From the NCBI RefSeq assembly GCF_004345735.1, contig NZ_SLXL01000014.1:1-64000 (forward strand): a DNA stretch of 64,000 bases, given 5' to 3'. Shown piece after piece: positions 1 to 8,144 of this stretch (its first letter is position 1; every line of letters begins with the position of its first letter). The notes beneath the pieces are model-generated. The model made no database searches, was not told the DNA's origin, and saw only the letters and a program-made list of their open reading frames with translations. Made by a program: the position numbers and the translations under genes. Source of the DNA: Rhodovulum adriaticum. Lineage in GTDB: Bacteria > Pseudomonadota > Alphaproteobacteria > Rhodobacterales > Rhodobacteraceae.

Positions 1-54
1 GAAGCAGAGGAGGCATTCTACGCACGCTTGAAAGCCAACGAAAAAGCAGCCTAA
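1..54 (+). CDS. C-terminal end of an unidentified protein (cut by window start)
   Basis: The frame starting at base 1 is open for 17 codons and stops at a TAA at 52-54. The tail reads EAEEAFYARLKANEKAA, a charged alanine-rich helix. Nothing more of the protein is visible and I do not recognise it. It precedes a degraded HNH-like fragment inside the integrated element, so it is probably cargo of that element. Confidence 0.4.
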   Translation, partial: EAEEAFYARLKANEKAA

Positions 55-80
55 TCATTGAACCAGAAACTCTCCGGTAA

Positions 81-206
81 ACCCGGGGCGGTTCAATCGC
101 CCGCTTCCTGATCCGCGCCCCCGAGGGCTGGACGGTCGAATACCGCAACGGGGACGCTCTGGACCTGAGACCGGAGAACCTCGATCTGGTCCGGGCAGGT
201 GGCTGA
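81..206 (+). pseudogene. Degraded HNH-like endonuclease fragment (C-terminal part only)
   Basis: An open frame with no start codon, bounded by a TAA at 78-80 and a TGA at 204-206, encodes IARFLIRAPEGWTVEYRNGD followed by ALDLRPENLDLV. This matches the C-terminal motif of the gene at 663-1259 (LARLILGPALHRIEHRNGNG, then LDLRRKNL). The pattern R-N-G-D/N-x-LDLR-x-x-NL is the end of an HNH or homing-endonuclease-like fold. The N-terminal two thirds are missing, so I read it as the remains of a second copy. A programmed frameshift or splicing event is possible but has no support. Confidence 0.5.
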
Positions 207-662
207 ACGGTAGCGGCTGAGCGCCTCAGAGCGACTCACTGAGCGCCAACATGGATTTCCGGGTGGGCAGGGTGCGCCGTGCGCCTTGCCTGCTCAGCGA
301 CTCTCTCCGGGCCTCTCCGGGGCTGTCGATTAGGGCCTAACCTTGGTGTGCGCTCCCCGGATGGTGTATTACATGGTGGATGGACGAGGTGCCCGGCTTG
401 CTGCCCGAGCGGTCCCATGCGGTGCCCCCACCTCCGACGCTCTCCTAATCAAATCTCCCTCGCTGTTCTGGCGGGATGCTGGCTGGCTGCGATCTGCGGT
501 CGTTGTCTTGGTCGTCTCCTCCCGTGGAGCCGCGGCCCCGGCACCCCTCCCGAGCCGCGAGGGCTCACCCTGCGTCACTCGACGCGACCGACCCCCGCCG
601 CTGCTGAAAGCCAGTGGCTGGCAGGGCCGGACCATTTCACCCAAACGAGGAACCGACCAAGC
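207..662 (+). other. Gene-free stretch inside the integrated element
   Basis: Several overlapping open frames cross this stretch on both strands, but none has a convincing ribosome-binding site, and their Cys/Arg/Pro-rich translations look like GC-rich noise. The frame of the downstream HNH-like gene stays open back to 279. That extension does not resemble protein. I see no promoter, repeat or RNA that I can support. Confidence 0.4.
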
Positions 663-1259
663 ATGTTGGACAATTCCACCCCGAGCCCCGCCGATGGGCT
701 CACCGGGTTCAGACCCCTGACCCTTTCCGAGTTCGCCCGGCTGAAAGAGGCCGACGAAATCGCCACCGCGCACCTGCACTGGAAACAGGCCGACCACCTC
801 AAGGCCAAGCGCCGCGCCCGCTGGCCGATCCCCTGCACCGACGAGGACGGCACCGATTGCTACCTTGTCCCGCTCAATGACCGGCACGAGGCGTTCGCCT
901 TGGTGGAAGCCAAGGACTTCTGGAAGGTCTATGACAGCGGCATCCGTGGCATGTGGTCTATCAACAACCTGCCCAACGGCTTCTCCCTAGCCCAGGTCAA
1001 CGTCCCCTCCCGTGACGAACAGGGCACCAAATACGGCACCATCAACCTCGCCCGGCTCATCCTCGGCCCGGCGCTGCACCGCATCGAACATCGCAACGGC
1101 AACGGCCTCGACCTGCGCCGGAAGAACCTTGCCCCCTCCGCGCCGCCTTCCCGGCGTAAGCGGCCCGCCACGATGCCCCCAGAGGTGGCCCGGATGACGG
1201 CACGGGTGCGGGACCGCATGGCCGCAGAGGTTCGCCTGTCCGTGGTCGCCCACGGCTGA
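663..1259 (+). CDS. HNH-like (homing-endonuclease-type) protein of an integrated element
   Basis: A 198-residue protein starting at ATG 663. The frame stays open upstream to 279, but that extension is not protein-like, so I chose MLDNSTP as the start. The centre carries KYGTINLARLILGP and then HRIEHRNGNG followed by LDLRRKNL. This resembles the terminal part of HNH or AP2-linked endonucleases, which usually read D-H-I-N-G-D-x-x-D-N-R-x-x-N-L. The first histidine-aspartate motif is weak, so nuclease activity is uncertain. It lies upstream of the recombinase on the opposite strand and is probably cargo of the same element. A degraded relative lies at 81-206. The C-terminal 50 residues are basic. 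Confidence 0.5.
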   Translation: MLDNSTPSPADGLTGFRPLTLSEFARLKEADEIATAHLHWKQADHLKAKRRARWPIPCTDEDGTDCYLVPLNDRHEAFALVEAKDFWKVYDSGIRGMWSINNLPNGFSLAQVNVPSRDEQGTKYGTINLARLILGPALHRIEHRNGNGLDLRRKNLAPSAPPSRRKRPATMPPEVARMTARVRDRMAAEVRLSVVAHG

Positions 1260-1333
1260 CCGCGAGCGGATGACACTGGCCGGGGTGGGTTACTCCATTG
1301 CTTCCCCCACCTCGCCCGCGTCTGCCGCCTTCT

Positions 1334-2725
1334 TCACCCCAACGCCCGCTCCATCGCCCGTGTCGTCACCCTCAGCTTGGCCGGGGTGCCACCATAGACC
1401 CGATCCCCGACCTCTCCGAGGGCGTGGCCTAGGATGATGTTCTGATCCAGCGAGGCGACCTCGGCCAGCCTCAGCCGATCCTTCATGTTGTGGCGCAGCG
1501 AGTGGACGGTGTGGCGCTTGTCGGTCGTGATCGCCCGCACATGCTTCATCAATGCCGCAGAGGCCGCGTCAGAGCCCCTAGCGCGGCCATAGCCGGGGAA
1601 CAGCATGTTGCCCTCTCGGGGCAGCTTGAGGGCTTCCTTCGCGGCTTCCAGAGCGTCACCGACGAGCGGAACGTGTCGGATGGACGCCTGAGTTTTCAGG
1701 CGCCGGTTCTCATGCCATGCGACCTTGATATGCGGGAACTCGCCGGTGGTCTCCACGTCCTCGACCCTCAGCCCCGTGACCTCGGCAAGGCGGCACCCGG
1801 TGCCTTCCAAGAGCCGCCAGATCAAAGCCAGATCGGGCTTCGCGCTGTGACAGATGCGCTCCCGCACGGCCTTCAAGACCGCCGGGGGCAGGGGGTCGCG
1901 TTTCTCGCCCTCTCCGACGCTTCCACGGCCCTGAGCCTGTGGCACCGAAAGGTTGTTGAACGGGCTCTTGAAGGTGGCGGGCAGGTCCATTTCGGTGGCC
2001 GCGTGATTGATGATCGCCCTGAGCCCGTTCAGGTAGCGCGCAACGGACGAGGGGCTGATCCTCTCGCCGTTCGACTTCACCTGATCCAGCATGAAATCGC
2101 GCACCCTGCGGGCATCGTCGCGGGTCAATTCGGTGAGCACCGGATCACGGCCCAGCGCCTTGCAGGTCAGGTCGACCACCCGATTCACCTGCCCCTCAAA
2201 GCGGTGGAAGGTCTCCGGCGTCTCCTTGCCCCGGCGCTCTGCCAGATAGAGCTTCTTGGCGTCCTCAAGCGTGGGCTCTGGCCGCGCCGTCGCTATCCCG
2301 CCATTCCGAACAAGGTTGATGGTCAGCCGGTCAACGTCCGTCGCGCCGATCGGATCAAGTGTCTCAGGGTCTTGGCGGTAGCGGCTGACGATGCGGTCAA
2401 TGATCGCCTCACGGGTGATCCAATCGGTTCCCTGCGGGGCCAACTCGGTGGCGCGGGCAAGGGCGACCTGATACGCCTCCCGCTCTGTTGCCTCGCCTCG
2501 GTCGGCTGCCTCGCCGTGCTCGACCTGTTGCAGCGCCTTGGCAATCTCCCGCTCCACTTCGGCGTGGAACCTCGGATAGGCGGCAAGGGCCTCCTTCTCG
2601 GAGTCGCCCAGCTTCTTCTTGAATTCGCGCTTGGTGATGACTTCTGAGACCGCTTTGGGCACCCTGCGGCGATACTGCCAGCGCCCCGATTTGGTCTGTT
2701 CGACGTGCTTCAAAACAAGCCCCAT
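1334..2725 (-). CDS. Tyrosine site-specific recombinase (integrase)
   Basis: A 463-residue phage-type integrase. The catalytic set is visible: Arg312 in GTGCRLAEV, His408 and Arg411 in HSLRH, His434 in ILGHALG and the nucleophile Tyr444 in DRVYGG. The N-terminal 60 residues (RWQYRRRVPKAV) match the arm-binding start of DUF6538-type integrases, and a SAM-like core-binding domain lies near residues 150-250. The start codon lies about 85 bases from the 3' end of tRNA-Asn and the gene reads away from it. This is the usual arrangement for an element that integrates into a tRNA 3' end. All motifs are intact, so it is likely functional. The element extends to the left, beyond the window. Confidence 0.9.
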   Translation of the reverse strand: MGLVLKHVEQTKSGRWQYRRRVPKAVSEVITKREFKKKLGDSEKEALAAYPRFHAEVEREIAKALQQVEHGEAADRGEATEREAYQVALARATELAPQGTDWITREAIIDRIVSRYRQDPETLDPIGATDVDRLTINLVRNGGIATARPEPTLEDAKKLYLAERRGKETPETFHRFEGQVNRVVDLTCKALGRDPVLTELTRDDARRVRDFMLDQVKSNGERISPSSVARYLNGLRAIINHAATEMDLPATFKSPFNNLSVPQAQGRGSVGEGEKRDPLPPAVLKAVRERICHSAKPDLALIWRLLEGTGCRLAEVTGLRVEDVETTGEFPHIKVAWHENRRLKTQASIRHVPLVGDALEAAKEALKLPREGNMLFPGYGRARGSDAASAALMKHVRAITTDKRHTVHSLRHNMKDRLRLAEVASLDQNIILGHALGEVGDRVYGGTPAKLRVTTRAMERALG

Positions 2726-2811
2726 GTGTGCCCCGTGTGTGCCCAGATGTGCACCGGGCGGAGCGCCATGTCACTTAGTTTGTTGATATTTCGCCATTTT
2801 CACAAGGAAAT

Positions 2812-2850
2812 TGGCTCCGGCGGTAGGATTCGAACCTACGACCAATTGAT
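2812..2850. other. Probable attachment site (att) at the tRNA-Asn 3' end
   Basis: Tyrosine recombinases encoded beside a tRNA usually recombine within its 3' half, which the incoming element restores. Here the 3' half of tRNA-Asn (T arm and acceptor) borders an intact recombinase 85 bases away. No second copy of this 3' half occurs elsewhere in the window, so the partner att site would lie left of base 1. The exact core is inferred, not seen. Confidence 0.45.
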
Positions 2851-2886
2851 TAACAGTCAACTGCTCTACCACTGAGCTACGCCGGA
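2812..2886 (-). tRNA. tRNA-Asn (anticodon GTT)
   Basis: The minus strand folds as a complete cloverleaf. The 7-bp acceptor stem TCCGGCG/CGCCGGA is perfect, the anticodon loop is CTGTTAA (anticodon GTT), and the T arm contains GGTTCGAATCC. Discriminator G and an encoded CCA end are present. Its 3' end faces the recombinase gene and probably served as the integration target. Confidence 0.95.
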
Positions 2887-2957
2887 ACGTGGAGGCGCGT
2901 ATAGCAAGGCCGCCGGGCCGCGTCCAGAGGGTTTTGCGGGAAATTTTCAGGGGCCGG

Positions 2958-3848
2958 TCACAGAGCTTTCCAGCGCGTGCTGGCGGCCATTTCTGCCATT
3001 GGTGCGGCGCGGTTTTCGTCTGCCAGTTCAATGAGGTGCGCCAGGACATTGCGCTGTGCCGCACCCAGCAGGGCGGGGGCAACATCGGTGTAGATCGCGT
3101 GGGTCAGCGCTGCGGGCGTGGTGGGGCCCTGGGCAAGCGCGGCCAGCACCTGTGCGCGGCGGGCGCGGCGGTGGGCGGTCAATTCGGCGATGCGTGCCGG
3201 GCCGTCGTCCACCGGGGCGCCGTGGCCGGGATACAGGGTCCGCTCTGCCCGGGCGGCCAGCCTGTCCAGCGACGCCATAAAGGCCGCCAGATCGCCATCG
3301 GGGGGCGAGACCATGGAACTGGCCCAGCCCATCACGTGATCGCCGCTGAACAGCGCGTCCCGCCAGGCAAAACACATGTGGTTGCCCATGTGGCCGGGGG
3401 TGTGCAGCGCGGTGATCTGCCAGTCCGCTCCGGTCACGACCGCGCCATCGGCAAGGGTCCGGTCGGGGGTGAAATCGGCATCCACCCCTTCGCCGCCGCC
3501 CAGCCCCGACAGCGCGGCCAGGTCTGGGCGCCGCCCGGCCGCGCTGTCGCCATAGGCCAGCACAGGCGCGCCGGTTTCCCGCGCCAGGGGCCGGGCCAGC
3601 GGCGAATGATCCACGTGGGAATGGGTGACCAGGATATGGCTGACCCGTTCCCCCGGACCCAGGGCGCCCAGGATCGCCGCCCTATGTGCCGGATCGTTCG
3701 GGCCGGGGTCGATCACCGCCACGGCCCCGTGCCCCACGATATAGGTGTTGGTCCCCCGGAACGTCATGGGCGAGGGATTGGGCGCCAGAACCCGGCGCAG
3801 GCCGGGGGCGATCTGCTCGGGGTGGCCGGGAACGGGGTCGAAATCCAT
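2958..3848 (-). CDS. Metallo-beta-lactamase-fold hydrolase (LACTB2/GloB-like)
   Basis: A 296-residue protein with the zinc motif HSHVDH at residues 76-81, a FRGTNTYIVG start, and further ligands in HTPGHMGNH and FSGDHVMGW. A C-terminal winged-helix-like tail follows (HRRARRAQVLAAL), as in the LACTB2 branch, whose members hydrolyse thioesters or act as nucleases. The ribosome site AGAGGAA precedes the ATG. It is divergently arranged with the kinase gene 43 bases away, so both promoters must share that short gap. The substrate cannot be told from the sequence. Length and motifs are normal for the family. Confidence 0.85.
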   Translation of the reverse strand: MDFDPVPGHPEQIAPGLRRVLAPNPSPMTFRGTNTYIVGHGAVAVIDPGPNDPAHRAAILGALGPGERVSHILVTHSHVDHSPLARPLARETGAPVLAYGDSAAGRRPDLAALSGLGGGEGVDADFTPDRTLADGAVVTGADWQITALHTPGHMGNHMCFAWRDALFSGDHVMGWASSMVSPPDGDLAAFMASLDRLAARAERTLYPGHGAPVDDGPARIAELTAHRRARRAQVLAALAQGPTTPAALTHAIYTDVAPALLGAAQRNVLAHLIELADENRAAPMAEMAASTRWKAL

Positions 3849-3891
3849 CTTGCGGCTTCCTCTTGCAGGGTTGCGCGGCTAAGCCTGTAGC

Positions 3892-5214
3892 ATGGCACGG
3901 AGCTGGATTAAACGAATGCTGCCGCGGGGGCTGTATGGCCGGGCCGCGCTGATCCTGTTGGTGCCGGTGGTAACCCTGCAACTGGTGGTGTCCGTCGTCT
4001 TTATCCAGCGCCATTTCGAGGATGTCACGCGGCAGATGATCCGCAGCATCTCTCCCGAATTGAACTATCTGCTGGACACGGTGCAGGCGGCGCCGGATGT
4101 GGACACGGCGCGGGGGGCGGCGGCGGATCTGGGGGCGGCGCTGGCCCTGCGCACGACCCTGCCGGGCCAGCCGCAACCGGCCCGGGGCGCGCGCCTGTTC
4201 TACGACCTGTCGGGCCTGGTGGTGGTGGACGCGCTGTATGATACCGTGCCCGCGGTCACCGGCATCGACCTGGCCCGGAACGAGCGCGAGGTTCGGCTGA
4301 GCATGGCCACCCGTCACGGCGTGCTGGAGGTGGTGTTCGACCGGCGGCGTGTCTCGGCCTCGAACCCGCACCAGTTGCTGGTGCTGATGGTGTTCACCGG
4401 GCTGCTGATGACGCTGATCGCGTATCTGTTCCTGCGCAACCAGTTGAAACCGATCCGCCGCCTGGCCGAGGCGGCCGAGGCCTTCGGCAAGGGCCGGGCG
4501 CTGCGCTACAAACCCTCTGGCGCGACCGAGGTGCGGGCCGCGGGCCGGGCCTTTCTGGACATGCGCGACCGGATCGAACGCCAGATCGAACAGCGCACCC
4601 TGATGCTGTCGGGGGTCAGCCACGACCTGCGCACGCCGCTGACCCGGCTGAAGCTGGAACTGTCGATGGCAGAGGATAGCCCCGAGACGCAGGCGATGCT
4701 GCGCGACCTGTCCGACATGGAGCGCATGATCGACACCTTCCTGGATTTCGCCCGGGCCGATGCGCTGGACGATCCCGAGCCCTGCGACCCGGCCGCACTG
4801 TTGCGGCGCGTGGCAGCGGGGGCGCGGGCATTGGGCGGGCAGGTCACGCTGGGGCCGCTGCCCGTGGACGAACAGGCCACCCTGCGCCCGCTGGCGGTGG
4901 AACGGGCGTTGCAAAACCTTGTGGGCAACGCCATGCGCCATGGCAATCAGGTGGCACTGGGGCTGGAACTGCGGCCACGGCAGCTGATCTTTACCGTCGA
5001 GGATGACGGGCCGGGCATTCCCGATGACCAGCGCGATGCCGCGATGCAGCCGTTTCAGCGGCTGGATACCGCACGCACGCTGGACAGCGGCAGCGGGGTC
5101 GGGCTGGGGCTGGCGATCGCTGCCGATATCGCGCGCGGCCATGGCGGCGCCTTGCGGCTGCGCAACAGTGCGGATCTGGGCGGTCTGCGGGCAGAACTGA
5201 TCCTGGCGCGCTAA
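3892..5214 (+). CDS. Sensor histidine kinase, EnvZ/OmpR-type, orphan
   Basis: A 440-residue inner-membrane kinase. Transmembrane segments lie near residues 17-37 and 159-181 and enclose a periplasmic domain of about 120 residues. A HAMP linker follows. The phosphoacceptor is His244 in GVSHDLRTPL. The ATPase domain has the N box NLVGNAMRHGN near 341, DDGPGIPDDQ near 371 and SGVGLGLAIA near 400. The order and the RTPLTRLKLEL stretch fit the EnvZ branch. No response regulator is adjacent: the neighbours are a hydrolase upstream and rpoN downstream, with stops only 3 bases apart. It therefore works with a partner encoded elsewhere. No clear ribosome site precedes the ATG, and the transcript may be nearly leaderless. 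Confidence 0.88.
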   Translation: MARSWIKRMLPRGLYGRAALILLVPVVTLQLVVSVVFIQRHFEDVTRQMIRSISPELNYLLDTVQAAPDVDTARGAAADLGAALALRTTLPGQPQPARGARLFYDLSGLVVVDALYDTVPAVTGIDLARNEREVRLSMATRHGVLEVVFDRRRVSASNPHQLLVLMVFTGLLMTLIAYLFLRNQLKPIRRLAEAAEAFGKGRALRYKPSGATEVRAAGRAFLDMRDRIERQIEQRTLMLSGVSHDLRTPLTRLKLELSMAEDSPETQAMLRDLSDMERMIDTFLDFARADALDDPEPCDPAALLRRVAAGARALGGQVTLGPLPVDEQATLRPLAVERALQNLVGNAMRHGNQVALGLELRPRQLIFTVEDDGPGIPDDQRDAAMQPFQRLDTARTLDSGSGVGLGLAIAADIARGHGGALRLRNSADLGGLRAELILAR

Positions 5215-5217
5215 GGC

Positions 5218-6519
5218 TCAGGCCTCGGCCAGGGCGCGCTGGCGGCGGTCGTATGAGGATGGAATGCCCAGCATCTCGCGATATTTCGCGACGGTCCGGC
5301 GGGCCAGGGTCACGCCGCGCTTGTCGGCCTCGCGCACGATGGCGGCATCGCTTAGGGGTTTGCGGGCGTTTTCCTGGCGCACGATCTCGCCCACCACGGC
5401 GATGACGGCATCCTGCGACGGCCCTGTATCGCCGCTGCCGGGGGTAAAGGCCCGGCTGAAGAAGGCCCGCAGGGGCAGTGTGCCCCGGGGCGTTTCGATC
5501 AGGCGCCCGGCGACGGCGCGGCTGATCGTGCTGGGATGCAGGTTCATTTCCTCGGCCAGGTCCTGGGTTGTCAGGGGAGCAAGGTGGCCCTGACCCTTTT
5601 CCAGAAAGGTTTCCTGCCGGCGCACCAGCGCGGCGGCGGCCCGCAGCAGCGTGGACTGGCGCCGTTCGACCGTGCGGCGCAGCCAGCGCGCCCGCGACAG
5701 CGCCTGCGCGCCATAGCTGCGCGCCGCGGCATCGCCGCCGGGATCGGGGGCATCGCGCACGGTGATCGCGGGCAGGGTGGAATGGTTCAGTTCCACCACC
5801 CAAGCGCCATCCTTGCGGACCACGCGCAGGTCGGGGGGCAGGATCGGCGCTGGATCGGCGGCAAAGGCAAGCCCCGGCTTTGGGTCCAGCCCGCGGATCG
5901 CGCGCAGGGCGTTGCGCACATCGTCGGGCGTGCCATCGCACAGGTCGGCCAGTTCGTCGATGCGCCCGTCGGCGATCATCGGCAGGTTGTCCAGGATGAC
6001 CGTCAGTTCCCATGTCAGCAGGCCGCGATCCTCGGCCTGCAGCTTCAGGCAATCGGCCAGGTCGCGGGCGAACAGCCCCGCCGGTTCGAACTGGCGCATC
6101 CGATCCAGCACGGCCTGCGCCACGGGCAGCGGTACACGCGCAGCGGCGGCGATGGCCTCGACCGGTTGGGACAGCCAGCCGGTGGGTTCCAGCGCCTCGG
6201 CAAAGGCGTCGGCGACCCGGCGTGCCGTAGGGCTGGAAAAGGCCAGCGCGATCTGGCGGGCGACATGGTCGTAAAGACTGGGCTTGCCGCTGGCCAGGGC
6301 GGCGACCGGATCCCAGTCCGCGCCGCGCGCCGCAACGGCCGAGGGTAATTCCGGCACCGGTTCGGGCAGCTTGACGTCCAGGCAGGGGTTGGACAGTGCC
6401 TCTTCGGCCAGGTGGGCGGACAGATCGAGATTGCTCATCTGAAGGATCTTCAGCGACGCCTGCATCCGGGCGGTCATGGCCAGACCCTGGGTCTGGCGTT
6501 GGGTGAGCATCATCTCCAT
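5218..6519 (-). CDS. rpoN: RNA polymerase sigma-54 factor RpoN
   Basis: A 433-residue sigma-54. It begins with the glutamine- and leucine-rich activator-binding region I (MLTQRQTQGLAMTARMQASL), followed by the core-binding domain and a DNA-binding HTH. The RpoN box ARRTVAKYRE lies at residues 406-415 and contacts the -24 element. Length is slightly below the roughly 480 usual in enterics because the acidic region II is short. It is the last gene after iscA-nifU-nifV-nifW, 77 bases downstream of nifW and on the same strand. Reports from Rhodobacter capsulatus describe a similar superoperon in which rpoN is also expressed from an upstream nif promoter. Here the promoter at 9220-9234 could do the same. 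Three in-frame ATGs (6519, 6513, 6510) are possible starts. Confidence 0.95.
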   Translation of the reverse strand: MEMMLTQRQTQGLAMTARMQASLKILQMSNLDLSAHLAEEALSNPCLDVKLPEPVPELPSAVAARGADWDPVAALASGKPSLYDHVARQIALAFSSPTARRVADAFAEALEPTGWLSQPVEAIAAAARVPLPVAQAVLDRMRQFEPAGLFARDLADCLKLQAEDRGLLTWELTVILDNLPMIADGRIDELADLCDGTPDDVRNALRAIRGLDPKPGLAFAADPAPILPPDLRVVRKDGAWVVELNHSTLPAITVRDAPDPGGDAAARSYGAQALSRARWLRRTVERRQSTLLRAAAALVRRQETFLEKGQGHLAPLTTQDLAEEMNLHPSTISRAVAGRLIETPRGTLPLRAFFSRAFTPGSGDTGPSQDAVIAVVGEIVRQENARKPLSDAAIVREADKRGVTLARRTVAKYREMLGIPSSYDRRQRALAEA

Positions 6520-6596
6520 CGGTTCAACCTAGCACGTTTCCCCGGGCGTGGCAGATGGGCGTTGGGGCTGCCGCCCTGTCCATCCGTGCCCCCCGG

Positions 6597-6941
6597 TCAC
6601 GACCCCGCGGGCCGCGAGATCGGGCGCACCCCGGCCAGCGGCACCATGTTGCCGCGCGACTGGGTGTAGATCTTCAGCGCCTTTTGCTGGCGCGGGCTGG
6701 AATCCACGAAATCCGCATGGGCGCGTTTCAGGGCGCGGCGGGCCTCGGCGAATTTGCCGTCTTCGTCCAGCGCGTCCATGTCCACCTTGGACATGTAATC
6801 GCCCATCCGTTTCATGATGTGCAGGCGGGCGCGGTTCAGAACTTCGGGGTCGAAGGTCAGGTCGAGAAAGGCGAACATGTCCTCTGCAGAGGACAGGCCG
6901 CGCATCCGGTCCAGCACGCCGGGGCTGACGGTCTGGGTCAT
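6597..6941 (-). CDS. nifW: Nitrogenase-stabilizing/protective protein NifW
   Basis: A 114-residue protein with the NifW signature: [14 protein letters not shown] near the start, then [17 protein letters not shown], and a basic end with [15 protein letters not shown]. NifW associates with the nitrogenase MoFe protein and protects it from oxygen. Its ATG overlaps the nifV stop codon (ATGA), so the two are translationally coupled. It is shown complete here and is followed by a 77-base gap and rpoN. Confidence 0.92.
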   Translation of the reverse strand: MTQTVSPGVLDRMRGLSSAEDMFAFLDLTFDPEVLNRARLHIMKRMGDYMSKVDMDALDEDGKFAEARRALKRAHADFVDSSPRQQKALKIYTQSRGNMVPLAGVRPISRPAGS

Positions 6942-8134
6942 GGCAGGCTCCTTTCGGTGGGGGGGCAGGGGGCGGGCCGACGCGACAGCGCCTCGGCCCG
7001 GGCGGTCAGGATGGCCAGGTCGGCCGGGGTGGCGGGGCGTTTCGACCGGCTGGCCCAGTCGCGCAGCAGCGGCAGCACCGCCCGCGCGGTGGCGGGGTCT
7101 GCGGGCAGGCCCGCATCAGTCAGGGCGGCGGTCAGGGCGGCCAGGCCGGAATGCTTGCCCAGCACGATCTGACGCGCCCGGCCAAAGCGGGCGGGCGAAA
7201 GCACCGGCGCCTCATACGTGGCGGGGTCTTTCATCAGGCCATCCACATGGATGCCAGATTCGTGGGCGAACACGTTACGCCCGACGATCGGCCGGCCCAG
7301 GCACAGCTGCCGACCAGAGGCCGCAGCAACCAGTTCGGACAGGGTGCACAGGCTGTCCAGTGCAACACCGGTCGCACGGCCCTGTACGGCCAGCGCGGCA
7401 ACGACCTGTTCCAGTGCGGCGTTGCCTGCCCGTTCGCCCAGACCGTTGACCGTGACCGACAGATGGGTCGCGCCCGCGCGGGCGGCGGCCAATGTGTTGG
7501 CGGTGGCAAGGCCCAGATCGTCATGGGCGTGGAATTCCAGCGGCAGCGCCCCCTGTGCCAGAGGCGCGACCAGCGCCATCGTGGCAAACGGATCCATCAG
7601 GCCCAGCGTATCGGCCAGCCGCAGGCGGATCGCACCGGCCTGTGCGGCCACGTGGGCGATCTGCCCCAGAAAGGCGGGATCGGCGCGCGAGGCATCCTCG
7701 GCCCCGACCGACACGGCAAAGCCCGCGGTGCTGGCCATGCGCACCAGCCGGTCCAGTTCGGCCAGGGCCCAGTCGCGATCGCGGCCCAGCTTGGCCGACA
7801 GGTGGCGGTCCGAGGCGGGCACCGTCAGGTGCAGGCGCGACAGGCCGGTCAGCGCGGCCATTTCCAGATCGCTTTCGCGCAGGCGGCACCAGGCCACACC
7901 GGCGGCGCGGGTCAGGCGTGCGCCCGCATCGCGCATCGCGGCAACCTCGGCCATGCCCATGGCGGGCACGCCCAGTTCGATCTCATCCACGCCGGCGGCA
8001 TCCAGCGCGGTGGCGATGGCAATCTTTTCGGCGGCAGAAAAGGCGACGCCGGCGGCCTGCTCGCCATCGCGCAGGGTGGTGTCGCAGATGCGCGGTACGG
8101 GGGCAAAATCCCCGGGGGCGACGGGGGCGGTCAC
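6938..8134 (-). CDS. nifV: Homocitrate synthase NifV
   Basis: A 398-residue DRE-TIM metallolyase. The N-terminal motif [16 protein letters not shown] contains the catalytic Arg22-Asp23 pair. The metal-binding HAHDDLGLA and the glycine-rich [10 protein letters not shown] are both present. HESGIHVDG near residue 290 fits the homocitrate/isopropylmalate synthase family. NifV condenses acetyl-CoA and 2-oxoglutarate to homocitrate, the organic ligand of FeMo cofactor. The protein lacks the long regulatory C-terminal domain of LeuA, as expected for NifV. It follows nifU after 10 bases and overlaps nifW. Placement among nif genes makes the NifV assignment firm over a lysine-pathway homocitrate synthase. 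Confidence 0.94.
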   Translation of the reverse strand: MTAPVAPGDFAPVPRICDTTLRDGEQAAGVAFSAAEKIAIATALDAAGVDEIELGVPAMGMAEVAAMRDAGARLTRAAGVAWCRLRESDLEMAALTGLSRLHLTVPASDRHLSAKLGRDRDWALAELDRLVRMASTAGFAVSVGAEDASRADPAFLGQIAHVAAQAGAIRLRLADTLGLMDPFATMALVAPLAQGALPLEFHAHDDLGLATANTLAAARAGATHLSVTVNGLGERAGNAALEQVVAALAVQGRATGVALDSLCTLSELVAAASGRQLCLGRPIVGRNVFAHESGIHVDGLMKDPATYEAPVLSPARFGRARQIVLGKHSGLAALTAALTDAGLPADPATARAVLPLLRDWASRSKRPATPADLAILTARAEALSRRPAPCPPTERSLP

Positions 8135-8144
8135 GGCGTCCCCC

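Noticed and set aside
279-662. N-terminal extension of the HNH-like protein
   Set aside because: The frame is open, but the translation is cysteine- and tryptophan-rich noise with no ribosome site at 279. ATG 663 is a better start.
1490-2647. Long open frame on the plus strand opposite the integrase gene
   Set aside because: It is the mirror of the integrase coding sequence in GC-rich DNA. Its translation has no family resemblance and no ribosome site, while the minus strand encodes an intact recombinase.
3682-5142. 486-codon open frame antisense to the sensor kinase
   Set aside because: It is rich in His, Gln and Arg, as expected for the reverse of a GC-rich gene. The kinase on the plus strand has all catalytic motifs.
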